A DNA stretch of 12,487 nucleotides from Bacteroidales bacterium UBA4621 (GTDB lineage: Bacteria; Bacteroidota; Bacteroidia; Bacteroidales; Paludibacteraceae): the NCBI GenBank assembly GCA_002387325.1, contig DGIN01000074.1, forward strand, positions 1-12,487, in the 5' to 3' direction. The translations under genes and the position numbers were made by a program. The notes under the pieces are model-generated. The model was not told the DNA's origin. It ran no database searches and worked only from the letters and a program-made list of their open reading frames with translations. Positions 6,175 to 12,487 of the stretch are shown in pieces. Position 1 is the first letter of the stretch, and every line of letters begins with the position of its first letter.

Positions 6175-7425
6175 TTATTCGCCTTTGATGGCTGCTACAC
6201 CGGGGAGAACCTTGCCCTCGATAGCCTCGAGCAATGCACCGCCACCGGTAGAGATGTAACTTACGCGGTCAGCGAGACCGAACTTGTTGATACAAGCCAC
6301 ACTGTCGCCACCGCCAATAAGCGAGTATGCCCCTTCGTCGGTAGCCTCGGCAATAGCCTCGGCAATAGCACGCGAACCTTCGGTGAAATTGTCGAACTCG
6401 AATACGCCTGCAGGACCGTTCCAAAGAATGGTCTTCGCTCCCTTGATAGCGGCAGCAAAAGCCTTGCGGCTCTCCGGTCCGGCATCCATACCTTCCCAGC
6501 CATCGGGTATGTCGTTGCTCGGGCATACTTTGGTGTGGGCATCGTTGGAGAAACTGTCTGCAATCACAGAGTCCGTACCCAGTACAAGATTGACGCCTTT
6601 TGCTTTTGCCTGTGCGATGATGTCAAGAGCCAGATCGAGTTTGTCGTCCTCGCAGATTGAGTTGCCAATCTTGCCGCCTTGTGCTTTGGCAAAGGTATAG
6701 GTCATACCGCCGCAGAGAATCAGGTTGTCCACCTTGTCCATCAGGTTTTCGATGATACCGATCTTGGTCGATACTTTCGAACCGCCCATGATTGCGGTGA
6801 AAGGATGCTTGATATTGTTGAGGATGTTGTCAACCGCAGCCACCTCTTTTTCCATCAGATAGCCGAGCATCTTGTTGTCGGCATCGAAATAGTCAGCAAT
6901 AACTGCTGTTGAAGCGTGTTTGCGGTGGGCTGTACCGAAAGCGTCATTTACATAGCAGTCAGCATAACTTGCCAAAGTCTTGGCAAACTCTTTCTGACGT
7001 GCTTTCATCTCTTTGGCGGCTGCATCGTAAGCAGGGTCATTCTTGTCAATATCTACGGGTTTGCCTTCCTCTTCTGGGTAGAAACGCAGGTTTTCGAGAA
7101 GCAGGACTTCACCGGGCTTGAGGGCGTCTGCCTGTGCTTTTGCCTTTGCGCAGTCAGGAGCAAATTGCACCTTGACACCGAGTGCTTCCGAGACAGCGTC
7201 CACAATTTGGCTCAGACTGAGTTTTTTATTCACTTTGCCTTTGGGTTTGCCCATATGGCTCATAATGATAAGGGCACCACCTTGCTCCAAGATATGTTTG
7301 AGCGTAGGCAGAGCGCCACGGATACGGGTGTCGTCTGTAATTTTACCATTCTCATCAAGTGGCACATTGAAGTCCACACGAACAATCGCCTTCTTGCCAG
7401 CGAAATTGTAATCATTGATATTCAT
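6175..7425 (-). CDS. pgk: Phosphoglycerate kinase
   Basis: This glycolytic enzyme transfers phosphate from 1,3-bisphosphoglycerate to ADP in the cytoplasm. At 416 aa it is slightly longer than the usual 390-400 because of an insertion around residues 120-150 (KPVDIDKNDPAYDAAAKEM), which I recall as common in Bacteroidota. N-terminal substrate motifs are VRVDFNVPL (15-23), SHMGKPKG (56-63), LLENLRF (109-115) and NDAFGTAHR (160-168). Nucleotide-domain motifs are GGSKVSTKI (214-222), NGPAGVFE (336-343), GGGDS (371-375) and STGGGA (392-397). All key positions are present. The ATG at 7425 is 66 bp after the lipoprotein gene. No canonical promoter is visible in that gap, so it may be read from the lipoprotein promoter or from one inside that gene. 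Confidence 0.98.
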   Translation of the reverse strand: MNINDYNFAGKKAIVRVDFNVPLDENGKITDDTRIRGALPTLKHILEQGGALIIMSHMGKPKGKVNKKLSLSQIVDAVSEALGVKVQFAPDCAKAKAQADALKPGEVLLLENLRFYPEEEGKPVDIDKNDPAYDAAAKEMKARQKEFAKTLASYADCYVNDAFGTAHRKHASTAVIADYFDADNKMLGYLMEKEVAAVDNILNNIKHPFTAIMGGSKVSTKIGIIENLMDKVDNLILCGGMTYTFAKAQGGKIGNSICEDDKLDLALDIIAQAKAKGVNLVLGTDSVIADSFSNDAHTKVCPSNDIPDGWEGMDAGPESRKAFAAAIKGAKTILWNGPAGVFEFDNFTEGSRAIAEAIAEATDEGAYSLIGGGDSVACINKFGLADRVSYISTGGGALLEAIEGKVLPGVAAIKGE

Positions 7426-7447
7426 AATTGTATATTTTGGTTTATTA

Positions 7448-7487
7448 GTTGAGAAGTTGAGAGTTGTAAGAAGTCGGAAAGTTAGAA
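7448..7487. repeat. Degenerate heptamer repeat between the lipoprotein gene and pgk
   Basis: GTTGAGA, GTTGAGA and GTTGTAA are followed by GAAGTCGGAAA and GTTAGAA. The order of units and the GAAGTyGGA interruption match the array at 6084-6108, which points to one dispersed repeat family. It ends 4 nt before the lipoprotein stop codon. Confidence 0.7.
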
Positions 7488-7491
7488 GTTT

Positions 7492-8826
7492 TCAGTTTTT
7501 GTCATTCCAATCGATGGAGTTGAGTCTGCCGCGATAGACATCGCTGAACGTTTGGTCTTGCTGCTCGCCGCCAAAGACATAGATGGCATTGTCGCGCACC
7601 ATCACCGACTGTTTCTGTCGTGCGGTATAGGCTTCCGGAAGATGGTTTTTGGCAGTATCCGCAGCCGTCCAGTTGAGTCCTTCATCGTTGCTGACCAGTA
7701 TCTCCCGTCCGAGATAGTGCATATCGGCGTCAACACCGCCGAACATCAGCAGTTGATGATTGTACCAGATAACGCTTGCTCCTGTAAGGTCGGTAAAGTT
7801 CGGCCGGTCTATTGAGAAATTCTGCATACGATAGCCCACAGCGGGTGAGTATTCCAGATTCCAGCGTGCATTAAGCACACAGCCATTCCCTGCACGCCCG
7901 CCAAGCACCATTGCCCGCGCCCGTCCTGCCGCATTTTCAAAACATACCGTTGCAAAGTCGCTTACAGGGAACGTTGTTTTCGGGCGCAAGTCAGTCAATT
8001 TCAGTTGATTGTCCTGCATTTTTGCCAATACCACCCCTTGCTTGTCTTCCGCAATTGCCCACACGGTATCGTTCCACGCCATCAGCATATTGATGATGCG
8101 GAAGTCCCTGCCTGAATAATCGGAAGCCGTCCAAACGAGTGCATCCGCCGAGGTATAAAGTGTGATGGAATCTGCATAATAGAGAGTATTGCCGTCCGAG
8201 ATAATACGGCGGACATGGCATCCGTCCGGCAAGCCTGCCGGAGTCTGACCACTGCTCCATACATTGCCGTCTGTTGAGAGGCAAACCGATGTACGGAAGC
8301 CGTTGTTGCTGATTGACACAAATTGCTCACCGAGAGCCACTACACGTTGCTCGCTGTTATCTGTCAGCACCTGCGAGCAGAGTTGTTCCCAGTGGTATAA
8401 ATCGGGATCCACTTGGTGTACGTATGCACGCAGTTCATAGACTTTGGTATTCGTACCATCCTGTGATTTTACCGTCAGGTACAGAGGCTGCCTGGTAAAA
8501 TTGATTGTGTCAGAACCTCCCAAAACAATCGTAGTATCGGGTGTCTGCATTACAGCAGAACCGGGGGTGGCTGCAAAGGTAAATTTCGGCACCACCGAAT
8601 CCAGCGAAGTGGCGTACGTAATAGAATCAGGGTTGTAGACCAGCCCTGTATCCAAGCGTTCCTCCACCTTGAACGTGGCAGCAGAAAGTCCGGGATAATC
8701 GCTGTCTGCGGAAAAACCAAAAGCGGTCAGTTGCGCAACCGAAGACTTCGTTGTTGAAGTTGTGGTATCTTTGCAACCAACCAAACCTATCACTATAAGC
8801 CCGATAACGGGTAAAAAATGTCTCAT
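7492..8826 (-). CDS. DUF6242-like lipoprotein with a C-terminal beta-propeller
   Basis: The 444-aa product starts with a lipoprotein signal peptide: hydrophobic stretch 5-16 and lipobox LVGC with the lipidated Cys at 18. KD follows the Cys, which partly resembles the Bacteroidota surface-export signal (K then acidic residues), so outer-membrane location is likely and surface exposure uncertain. Residues 30-140 look like a beta-sandwich region (SVAQLTAFGFSADSDYPGL ... VYELRAYV). Residues 140-444 contain repeated W/G/Y strands such as LSTDGNVWSS, VLGGRAGNGC, LLMFGGVD and IYVFGGE, as in Kelch or sialidase-like propellers. The two-part layout fits my recollection of DUF6242. Function and ligand are unknown. 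A good promoter lies at 8842-8873, giving a leader of only about 10 nt. Confidence 0.85.
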   Translation of the reverse strand: MRHFLPVIGLIVIGLVGCKDTTTSTTKSSVAQLTAFGFSADSDYPGLSAATFKVEERLDTGLVYNPDSITYATSLDSVVPKFTFAATPGSAVMQTPDTTIVLGGSDTINFTRQPLYLTVKSQDGTNTKVYELRAYVHQVDPDLYHWEQLCSQVLTDNSEQRVVALGEQFVSISNNGFRTSVCLSTDGNVWSSGQTPAGLPDGCHVRRIISDGNTLYYADSITLYTSADALVWTASDYSGRDFRIINMLMAWNDTVWAIAEDKQGVVLAKMQDNQLKLTDLRPKTTFPVSDFATVCFENAAGRARAMVLGGRAGNGCVLNARWNLEYSPAVGYRMQNFSIDRPNFTDLTGASVIWYNHQLLMFGGVDADMHYLGREILVSNDEGLNWTAADTAKNHLPEAYTARQKQSVMVRDNAIYVFGGEQQDQTFSDVYRGRLNSIDWNDKN

Positions 8827-8841
8827 ACTGTTATTTTAGGG

Positions 8842-8873
8842 CAAAATTAGTGCCATTTTTGCAAATATGCAAA
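8842..8873 (-). promoter_or_regulatory. Promoter of the lipoprotein gene (leftward)
   Basis: On the - strand the -33 TTTG is at 8873-8870 and the -7 TAATTTTG at 8849-8842, with a 20-bp spacer. The predicted start of transcription is near 8836, about 10 nt before the ATG. Confidence 0.8.
8858..8873. promoter_or_regulatory. TTTGCA-N4-TGCAAA inverted repeat between divergent promoters
   Basis: The two half-sites (8858-8863 and 8868-8873) contain the -33 boxes of both divergent promoters. The same half-sites and spacing form the core of the rpe palindrome at 71-86. It could be a shared operator, or simply the product of two facing -33 boxes of type TTTGCA. Confidence 0.5.
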
Positions 8874-8889
8874 TAAAGTACTAAATTTG
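8858..8889 (+). promoter_or_regulatory. Promoter of the cyclo-ligase gene (rightward)
   Basis: The -33 TTTG is at 8858-8861 and the -7 TAAATTTG at 8882-8889, with a 20-bp spacer. Transcription should start near 8895, about 50 nt before the ATG. Its -33 box lies inside the spacer of the leftward promoter and the reverse also holds, so the two polymerases cannot bind together. Confidence 0.8.
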
Positions 8890-8944
8890 CACACTTTTTA
8901 TTGACAATCCCTTTAGAAAATTCATAGAAACAGACTCTCCATCT

Positions 8945-9550
8945 ATGCTTTTTGCCTCTCAACTACAAGATTTCAGACAACGCCTGCCTTGGAACGTCAG
9001 ACGCAAGGAACAAAAGGTGTTGCGTTCCATCGTAGAGCAAAAACGCCGTATCTATCCCGCAGCCCGGGTCGCTGCCGACTCGCAGAGCATTGTAGAAAAA
9101 ATAGAGCAGTCAGACCTGTTCCGCAATGCCCGTACGGTGTTGCTCTACTATCCTGTCCGCAATGAAGTGGATTTGCGTCCGTTGCTTGACAGATATCACG
9201 GCAGTAAGACCTTGCTGTTGCCTGTTGCACATCACTACTCGATGGAAGTCCGTCCCTACACGGGCGAGGAGTGTCTCAAAGAGGGTTATGCGTATATCCC
9301 CGAACCGCAAACACCCGCTTACACAGGCGCAATAGACCTTATTCTCGTTCCCGGTGTGGTCTTCGACCGTATGGGACACCGTATCGGGCGGGGAGGCGGC
9401 TATTATGACCGCTTTCTGAAAAAGCACAAGAAAGCTTACAAGTTGGGCATTGCATACGATTTCCAACTCAAACACCATAAGTTGCCACAGACATGGCGGG
9501 ATCAACCTCTTGACGGAGTAGTTACTCCTCTGGAGACCATTGTATTGTAG
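8945..9550 (+). CDS. 5-formyltetrahydrofolate cyclo-ligase
   Basis: This cytoplasmic enzyme converts 5-formyl-THF to 5,10-methenyl-THF with ATP, returning the stored folate to one-carbon metabolism. The 201-aa product shows the N-terminal basic helix (KEQKVLRSIVEQKRRIYP, 21-38), the folate-site segment YYPVRNEVD (68-76) and the nucleotide motif GRGGGYYDRFL (148-158) preceded by VPGVVFD. The first ~20 residues extend beyond the usual family start; the ATG at 8945 is the only in-frame ATG near a plausible leader, so I keep it. The gene has its own promoter and is monocistronic as far as can be seen. Its last 29 bp overlap the 3' end of the opposite-strand gene of unknown function. Confidence 0.95.
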   Translation: MLFASQLQDFRQRLPWNVRRKEQKVLRSIVEQKRRIYPAARVAADSQSIVEKIEQSDLFRNARTVLLYYPVRNEVDLRPLLDRYHGSKTLLLPVAHHYSMEVRPYTGEECLKEGYAYIPEPQTPAYTGAIDLILVPGVVFDRMGHRIGRGGGYYDRFLKKHKKAYKLGIAYDFQLKHHKLPQTWRDQPLDGVVTPLETIVL

Positions 9551-10289
9551 GCTGTATCTCCTGTTCGTGTTTCAGACGCTTGTCGGTTTCCGCCGACAGG
9601 TGTTTCTCTGTCGGACGGTAATAGTAAATCAGTCCGTAGTTTTTGCAATGGCACAAACGATCGTATGGCAGCAGGTCTTTGTAATAGTCGTCCACCTGGT
9701 TCCAAATCTCCAAAATCAGGGCATCCGCTTTCTTGCGCATTTCCTCCATATCCCCAGCCACACGCGTGGTGGTCTTCTTGTGCATTGTATGGTTGATCTG
9801 ATGTTCTTTGAAGATGTCGTAATGCACTTTCACCTTGTTAATGGCGGGATTGTATATTGGGAAACCGCCCATCTGCGTCCGTTTCTGTTCGCCGTTGATG
9901 ATATTCTCGCCCCACACAAGCAAGTCCTCTTCGCTGCTCAGATCCGGCACAATATGGTTGTTGGGGTCCAAACCGTACAACTCTTTCTGTTCGCGTTTGA
10001 TTTCCCCGCGTATTACAGACATATTCAGCACTTGGATAAAATGCGAGATATACATCCGTGCATTTTGCACTACGTGCCGATATTTCTTGTTGGCAGCAAC
10101 GCGCGACTGGAAATTATCGTGGTATTGCATAACCATATTCTCGAACTGCATCAGGAAGCGTTGTGCTTCGCTCAAAGTCTTGTATTTCAGCACCTGCTCT
10201 GTAAAATCCGCCTCGCTGGCACGCAGCACGGCAGTCTGCAAGGCTGTCAGCCGCGCCTGATCGGTATTGGGTAGTCGTCTGTAGGGCAT
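9522..10289 (-). CDS. Conserved-looking protein of unknown function
   Basis: I believe this 255-aa product, beginning MPYRRLPNTDQAR, belongs to a family of uncharacterised Bacteroidales proteins, but I cannot name a domain. It has no signal peptide or membrane segment and should be cytoplasmic. Residues 10-105 are rich in heptad-like helices, and the middle has a G/N/P-rich part (INGEQKRTQMGGFPIYNPAI). A further charged helix follows (MEEMRKKADALILEIWNQVDDYY), then a Y/H-rich segment with CHCKNYGLIYYYRP. I prefer the ATG at 10289: the longer frame would need a TTG inside the heptamer repeat. It is the last gene of the ddl operon, 57 bp after the prenyl synthase gene, and its 3' end overlaps the cyclo-ligase gene by 29 bp. 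Confidence 0.8.
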   Translation of the reverse strand: MPYRRLPNTDQARLTALQTAVLRASEADFTEQVLKYKTLSEAQRFLMQFENMVMQYHDNFQSRVAANKKYRHVVQNARMYISHFIQVLNMSVIRGEIKREQKELYGLDPNNHIVPDLSSEEDLLVWGENIINGEQKRTQMGGFPIYNPAINKVKVHYDIFKEHQINHTMHKKTTTRVAGDMEEMRKKADALILEIWNQVDDYYKDLLPYDRLCHCKNYGLIYYYRPTEKHLSAETDKRLKHEQEIQPTIQWSPEE

Positions 10290-10292
10290 TTC

Positions 10293-10320
10293 GATTAACA
10301 ATTAAAAATTAACAATTAAT
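10293..10320. repeat. Heptamer tandem repeat before the unknown-function gene
   Basis: Four 7-bp units (GATTAAC, AATTAAA, AATTAAC, AATTAAT) lie 3 nt upstream of the preferred ATG at 10289, in the translation initiation region. They belong to the same type as the repeats at 778-805 and 5424-5444. Confidence 0.85.
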
Positions 10321-10330
10321 ATGCGGGGGG

Positions 10331-10361
10331 GTACGCAAATTATGAATTATGAATTGCGTAC
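10331..10361 (-). other. Stem-loop at the end of the prenyl synthase gene
   Basis: GTACGCAA (10331-10338) and TTGCGTAC (10354-10361) are exact complements around a 15-nt AT-rich loop made of AATTATG heptamers. The stop codon of the prenyl synthase gene (10349-10347) lies in the loop. On the - strand the stem is followed by seven C residues, not a U-run, so this is not a standard intrinsic terminator. It may protect or process the mRNA between two operon genes. Confidence 0.5.
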
Positions 10362-11306
10362 TTGGAGTTTCTCTGCCAGACTGCGCAGTTGCTCTGTAGC
10401 AGCGTTTTGCGGCAGGGTATCCAGTTGCGTCAATGCTTCACGGGTATGCAGTTGCATCACCGATTCGCACACTTCACGTGCGCCTGTACGTGTATAGATG
10501 TCTGTTACCGCCCGGATTTTCCCGTCAGTTCTGTCAGTTGTTTCCAACCAACGCTCCAATTCCGCACGGGTCTCATCGTCTGCACGCTGCAATGCGGTAA
10601 GAAGCATATAGGTCTTTTTGTTGGAACATATATCCCCCCCGATGGTTTTGCCGAATGTCTTCGGGTCGCCATAGACATCGAGGATGTCGTCTTGTATCTG
10701 GAATGCCAGACCGATATTGATGCCAAATTCATAGAGTGCTTGCTGTTGAGATTCATTTGCTCCGGCGATATACGCACCAATCTGCAATGCCGCAGCCGGC
10801 AGCACCGAAGTCTTGAGACGGATCATGTGCATATATTCCTCTATTGACACCTGATTGCGGGTCTCAAATTCCATATCATACTGTTGTCCTTCGCAGATTT
10901 CCGTTGCCATCTTGTTGAACAGTCGCAGTGTTTGCGGCAGTCGGTCGGCAGGCACGTTGCCCAGCAACTTGTATGCCTCAATCAGCATCTGATCGCCTGA
11001 AAGTATTGCCGTATTGTCGTTCCACCGCACATGCACCGTCGGACGTCCGCGTCGGACAGCTGCCTTGTCCATTACATCATCGTGCAGCAGCGTAAAATTA
11101 TGAAACACTTCTATTGCCAATGCCGCCGGCATTACCTCCTCCGATTTGCCACCGAATATCTGTGCCGCCAGCAAGACCAACTGCGGACGCAAGCGTTTGC
11201 CACCTGATGCGAGGGTGTATTCGATAGGTTCGTACAGTCCGTACGGTTTGCGCTTCCAATCCAACGCCTTTATGGCCTGCTCAATATCAATCATATCATT
11301 ACGCAT
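10347..11306 (-). CDS. Polyprenyl diphosphate synthase (short-chain E-type)
   Basis: This enzyme extends allylic diphosphates with isopentenyl diphosphate, supplying the prenyl chains of quinones or other isoprenoids. In the 319-aa product GGKRLRPQ (35-42) binds diphosphate, the first aspartate-rich motif is DDVMD (76-80), the KT pair of LKTS is at 165-166, and the second motif is DDILD (206-210). The first motif has no two-residue insertion, and Phe71 lies five residues before its first Asp. In characterised relatives a bulky residue there limits products to about C15-C20, so a farnesyl or geranylgeranyl product is an inference. Start choice: ATG at 11306 overlaps ddl by 8 bp; ATG at 11294 would leave a 4-bp gap; a TTG at 11312 is less likely. 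Translation is probably coupled to ddl. Confidence 0.93.
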   Translation of the reverse strand: MRNDMIDIEQAIKALDWKRKPYGLYEPIEYTLASGGKRLRPQLVLLAAQIFGGKSEEVMPAALAIEVFHNFTLLHDDVMDKAAVRRGRPTVHVRWNDNTAILSGDQMLIEAYKLLGNVPADRLPQTLRLFNKMATEICEGQQYDMEFETRNQVSIEEYMHMIRLKTSVLPAAALQIGAYIAGANESQQQALYEFGINIGLAFQIQDDILDVYGDPKTFGKTIGGDICSNKKTYMLLTALQRADDETRAELERWLETTDRTDGKIRAVTDIYTRTGAREVCESVMQLHTREALTQLDTLPQNAATEQLRSLAEKLQVRNS

Positions 11307-12303
11307 TTTCAATGATGTCTGTCAGCACATCCTTTATATCCAATCCAGCGGCACGCACTTGCTGCGGGATAAAGGATGTAGCCGTCATACCCGGTGTGGT
11401 GTTGATTTCCAACAGATTGATGGTTTGATTATCATCGGTCAGGATATAGTCCGTGCGGATGATACCGTGGCAACCAAGTATGTCGTATATATGCAAAGTA
11501 AGAGCCTGCACGCGGTCGCGCACCTCGTCGGGAATACGTGCGGGGGTAATCTCGTCCACTTGCCCTTTGTATTTGGCATCATAGTCGAAAAATTCATTCT
11601 TGGTAACCACCTCCGTTATAGGGAACGCCACGGTTTTGCTCTTGGTCTTATATACGCCGCAGGTGATTTCCGTACCTTTCATAAACGCTTCACAAATCAC
11701 CTCATCGCCCTCTTGGAACGCCCGTTCTATAGCAGGTGTCATCTGCTCTACGGTCTTCACTTTGGTACAGCCGAAACTTGACCCTCCCACGTTGCTTTTT
11801 ACGAAGCAGGGCAAGCCGATTTTGTTTACAATCTCTTCATCGGAAGGGCGTTTCATTGTCTTGCGCAAGAGGATACTCGGCGAGATGCGGATACCGAAAT
11901 CCTGCAGATAGTGGTTGCAGGTGTATTTGTTGAATGTTACCGCCGCAGCCAGCACGCCGCAACACGAATAGGGTATGCCGAGCATATCCAGATAGCCCTG
12001 CAAACGTCCGTTCTCGCCGGGTGTACCGTGAATGGTGATATAGGCATATTCCAACTGTGTTTTCTTTCCGTTGCAGGTAAACGAGAAATCGTTTTTGTCA
12101 ATCGGTGCGGCAACCACGGTCTGCCATTGTCCATTCTCCAGTTTCCATTCTACCGCCGCTTGCCAGTCGCTTCCGCGAAGGGTTACAATGGTAATGTTGT
12201 AGCGTTCTTTGTCCATAAAAGAGTACAGCCCCGCCGCACTCCTGAGCGACACATCGTGTTCCGAACTGTCTCCACCTGCCACTATGGCGATATTTCGTTT
12301 CAT
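11299..12303 (-). CDS. ddl: D-alanine--D-alanine ligase
   Basis: This cytoplasmic ATP-grasp ligase makes D-Ala-D-Ala for peptidoglycan precursors. The 334-aa product has GGDSSEHDVSL (10-20, with E15), HGTPGENGRLQGYLDML (93-109), the ATP-binding KSNVGGSSFG (169-178), EAFMKGTEITCGV (205-217), the loop FFDYDAKYKG (238-247) with Tyr245, and the C-terminal metal and product site IIRTDY (R283, D285) with LLEINTTPGMTATS (E299, N301). Tyr in the AKY loop is the residue typical of D-Ala-D-Ala enzymes rather than the His of VanA-type D-Ala-D-Lac ligases, so no glycopeptide resistance is implied. The ATG at 12303 is preferred over an upstream GTG because it fits the family start and lies about 22 nt after the predicted transcription start. 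It is the first gene of the operon. Confidence 0.97.
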   Translation of the reverse strand: MKRNIAIVAGGDSSEHDVSLRSAAGLYSFMDKERYNITIVTLRGSDWQAAVEWKLENGQWQTVVAAPIDKNDFSFTCNGKKTQLEYAYITIHGTPGENGRLQGYLDMLGIPYSCCGVLAAAVTFNKYTCNHYLQDFGIRISPSILLRKTMKRPSDEEIVNKIGLPCFVKSNVGGSSFGCTKVKTVEQMTPAIERAFQEGDEVICEAFMKGTEITCGVYKTKSKTVAFPITEVVTKNEFFDYDAKYKGQVDEITPARIPDEVRDRVQALTLHIYDILGCHGIIRTDYILTDDNQTINLLEINTTPGMTATSFIPQQVRAAGLDIKDVLTDIIENA

Positions 12304-12331
12304 TGTTCTCACAAATTATATATTCAGCCTG

Positions 12332-12363
12332 CAAAATTACATTTTTTTTCTCATATATGCAAA
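12332..12363 (-). promoter_or_regulatory. ddl promoter
   Basis: On the - strand the -33 TTTG is at 12363-12360 and the -7 TAATTTTG at 12339-12332, with a 20-bp spacer and GCA after the -7 box's TTT. The predicted transcript begins near 12326. No inverted TTTGCA/TGCAAA pair is found here, unlike the two other promoters. Confidence 0.82.
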
Positions 12364-12398
12364 TCGAATACACCATGCGTTGTATGATGCATAATCAT

Positions 12399-12431
12399 TG
12401 CATAAAAGATGAATATTATGCATAAAAGATG
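12399..12431. repeat. Direct repeat upstream of the ddl promoter
   Basis: TGCATAAAAGATG occurs at 12399-12411 and 12419-12431, exactly 20 bp apart. A partial copy (TGCATAA) is at 12388-12394. The region lies about 60-105 bp upstream of the predicted ddl transcription start. Confidence 0.75.
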
Positions 12432-12458
12432 CATACAAAGGCCGCCTAAAAGCCAATT

Positions 12459-12487
12459 CTTTCTACGTCCTTTCTACGTCCTTTCTA
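12459..12487. repeat. 11-bp tandem repeat running off the window edge
   Basis: CTTTCTACGTC is present in two full copies and a 7-bp partial copy cut by the window end, so the true copy number is unknown. No gene is seen between 12304 and the edge. Confidence 0.85.

Noticed and set aside
7426..7491. pgk promoter
   Set aside because: The best - strand match, TAACTTTC, has one mismatch in the -7 box and no TTTG about 20 bp upstream, so it is not supported.
9540..10274. 244-codon + strand open frame antisense to the unknown-function gene
   Set aside because: The translation is compositionally odd (F/V/H/Q-rich). The opposite strand carries the better, Bacteroidales-like protein and fits the ddl operon.
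10290..10301. Four-residue extension of the unknown-function protein from a TTG
   Set aside because: It falls inside the AATTAAC heptamers, and the ATG at 10289 begins the protein I recall as MPYRRLPNTD.
11299..12303. Vancomycin-resistance-type ligase
   Set aside because: The loop carries AKY with Tyr245, as in D-Ala-D-Ala ligases, and no vanH or vanX neighbours are present.

Overview
This window comes from a member of the Bacteroidota, most likely order Bacteroidales. Three lines of evidence support this. The clear promoters are of the Bacteroidota type (TTTG at -33, TAnnTTTG at -7, 20 bp apart). The starts lack convincing Shine-Dalgarno sequences. Several families are typical of the group: a DUF3127 OB-fold protein, a DUF6242-like lipoprotein with a beta-propeller, and a three-repeat HhH protein beside xseA. 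Genus cannot be fixed from the sequence alone.

Layout, left to right. (1) A + strand operon runs from 126 to 4312: rpe, a short ComEC/Rec2 channel protein, xseA and an N-terminally anchored helix-hairpin-helix (ComEA-like) protein. The last three genes are chained by ATGA stop/start overlaps. The operon is driven by a promoter whose -33 box and spacer form a perfect 14+2+14 bp palindrome. (2) The - strand block from 8826 down to 4260 holds a DUF6242-like lipoprotein, pgk, a DUF3127 protein with an SSB-like C-terminal tip, a strong hairpin terminator, and a membrane-anchored calcineurin-like phosphoesterase whose 3' end overlaps the HhH gene tail-to-tail by 53 bp. (3) A divergent promoter region at 8842-8889 has interleaved -33 boxes and serves the lipoprotein gene (-) and 5-formyltetrahydrofolate cyclo-ligase (+, 8945-9550). 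(4) A - strand operon from 12303 down to 9522 holds ddl, a polyprenyl diphosphate synthase and a conserved-looking protein of unknown function. The last of these overlaps the cyclo-ligase gene tail-to-tail by 29 bp.

Most genes are housekeeping: pentose phosphate, glycolysis, folate, isoprenoid and peptidoglycan precursors. The combination with a DNA-handling theme is ComEC + XseA + HhH protein in one operon, which resembles a DNA-uptake and processing set. I see no phage, transposon, CRISPR, rRNA or tRNA, and no obvious new defence system.

The most unusual signals are non-coding. The rpe and cyclo-ligase promoters share a three-box TTTGCA / TGCAAA / TTTGCA arrangement with identical geometry. 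Heptanucleotide tandem repeats occur at five gene borders, two of them with the same interruption. Three sites carry 11-bp tandem repeats, one running off the right edge. No gene-free stretch exceeds 300 bases; the longest is 5421-5663 (243 bp), which holds repeats and a terminator.
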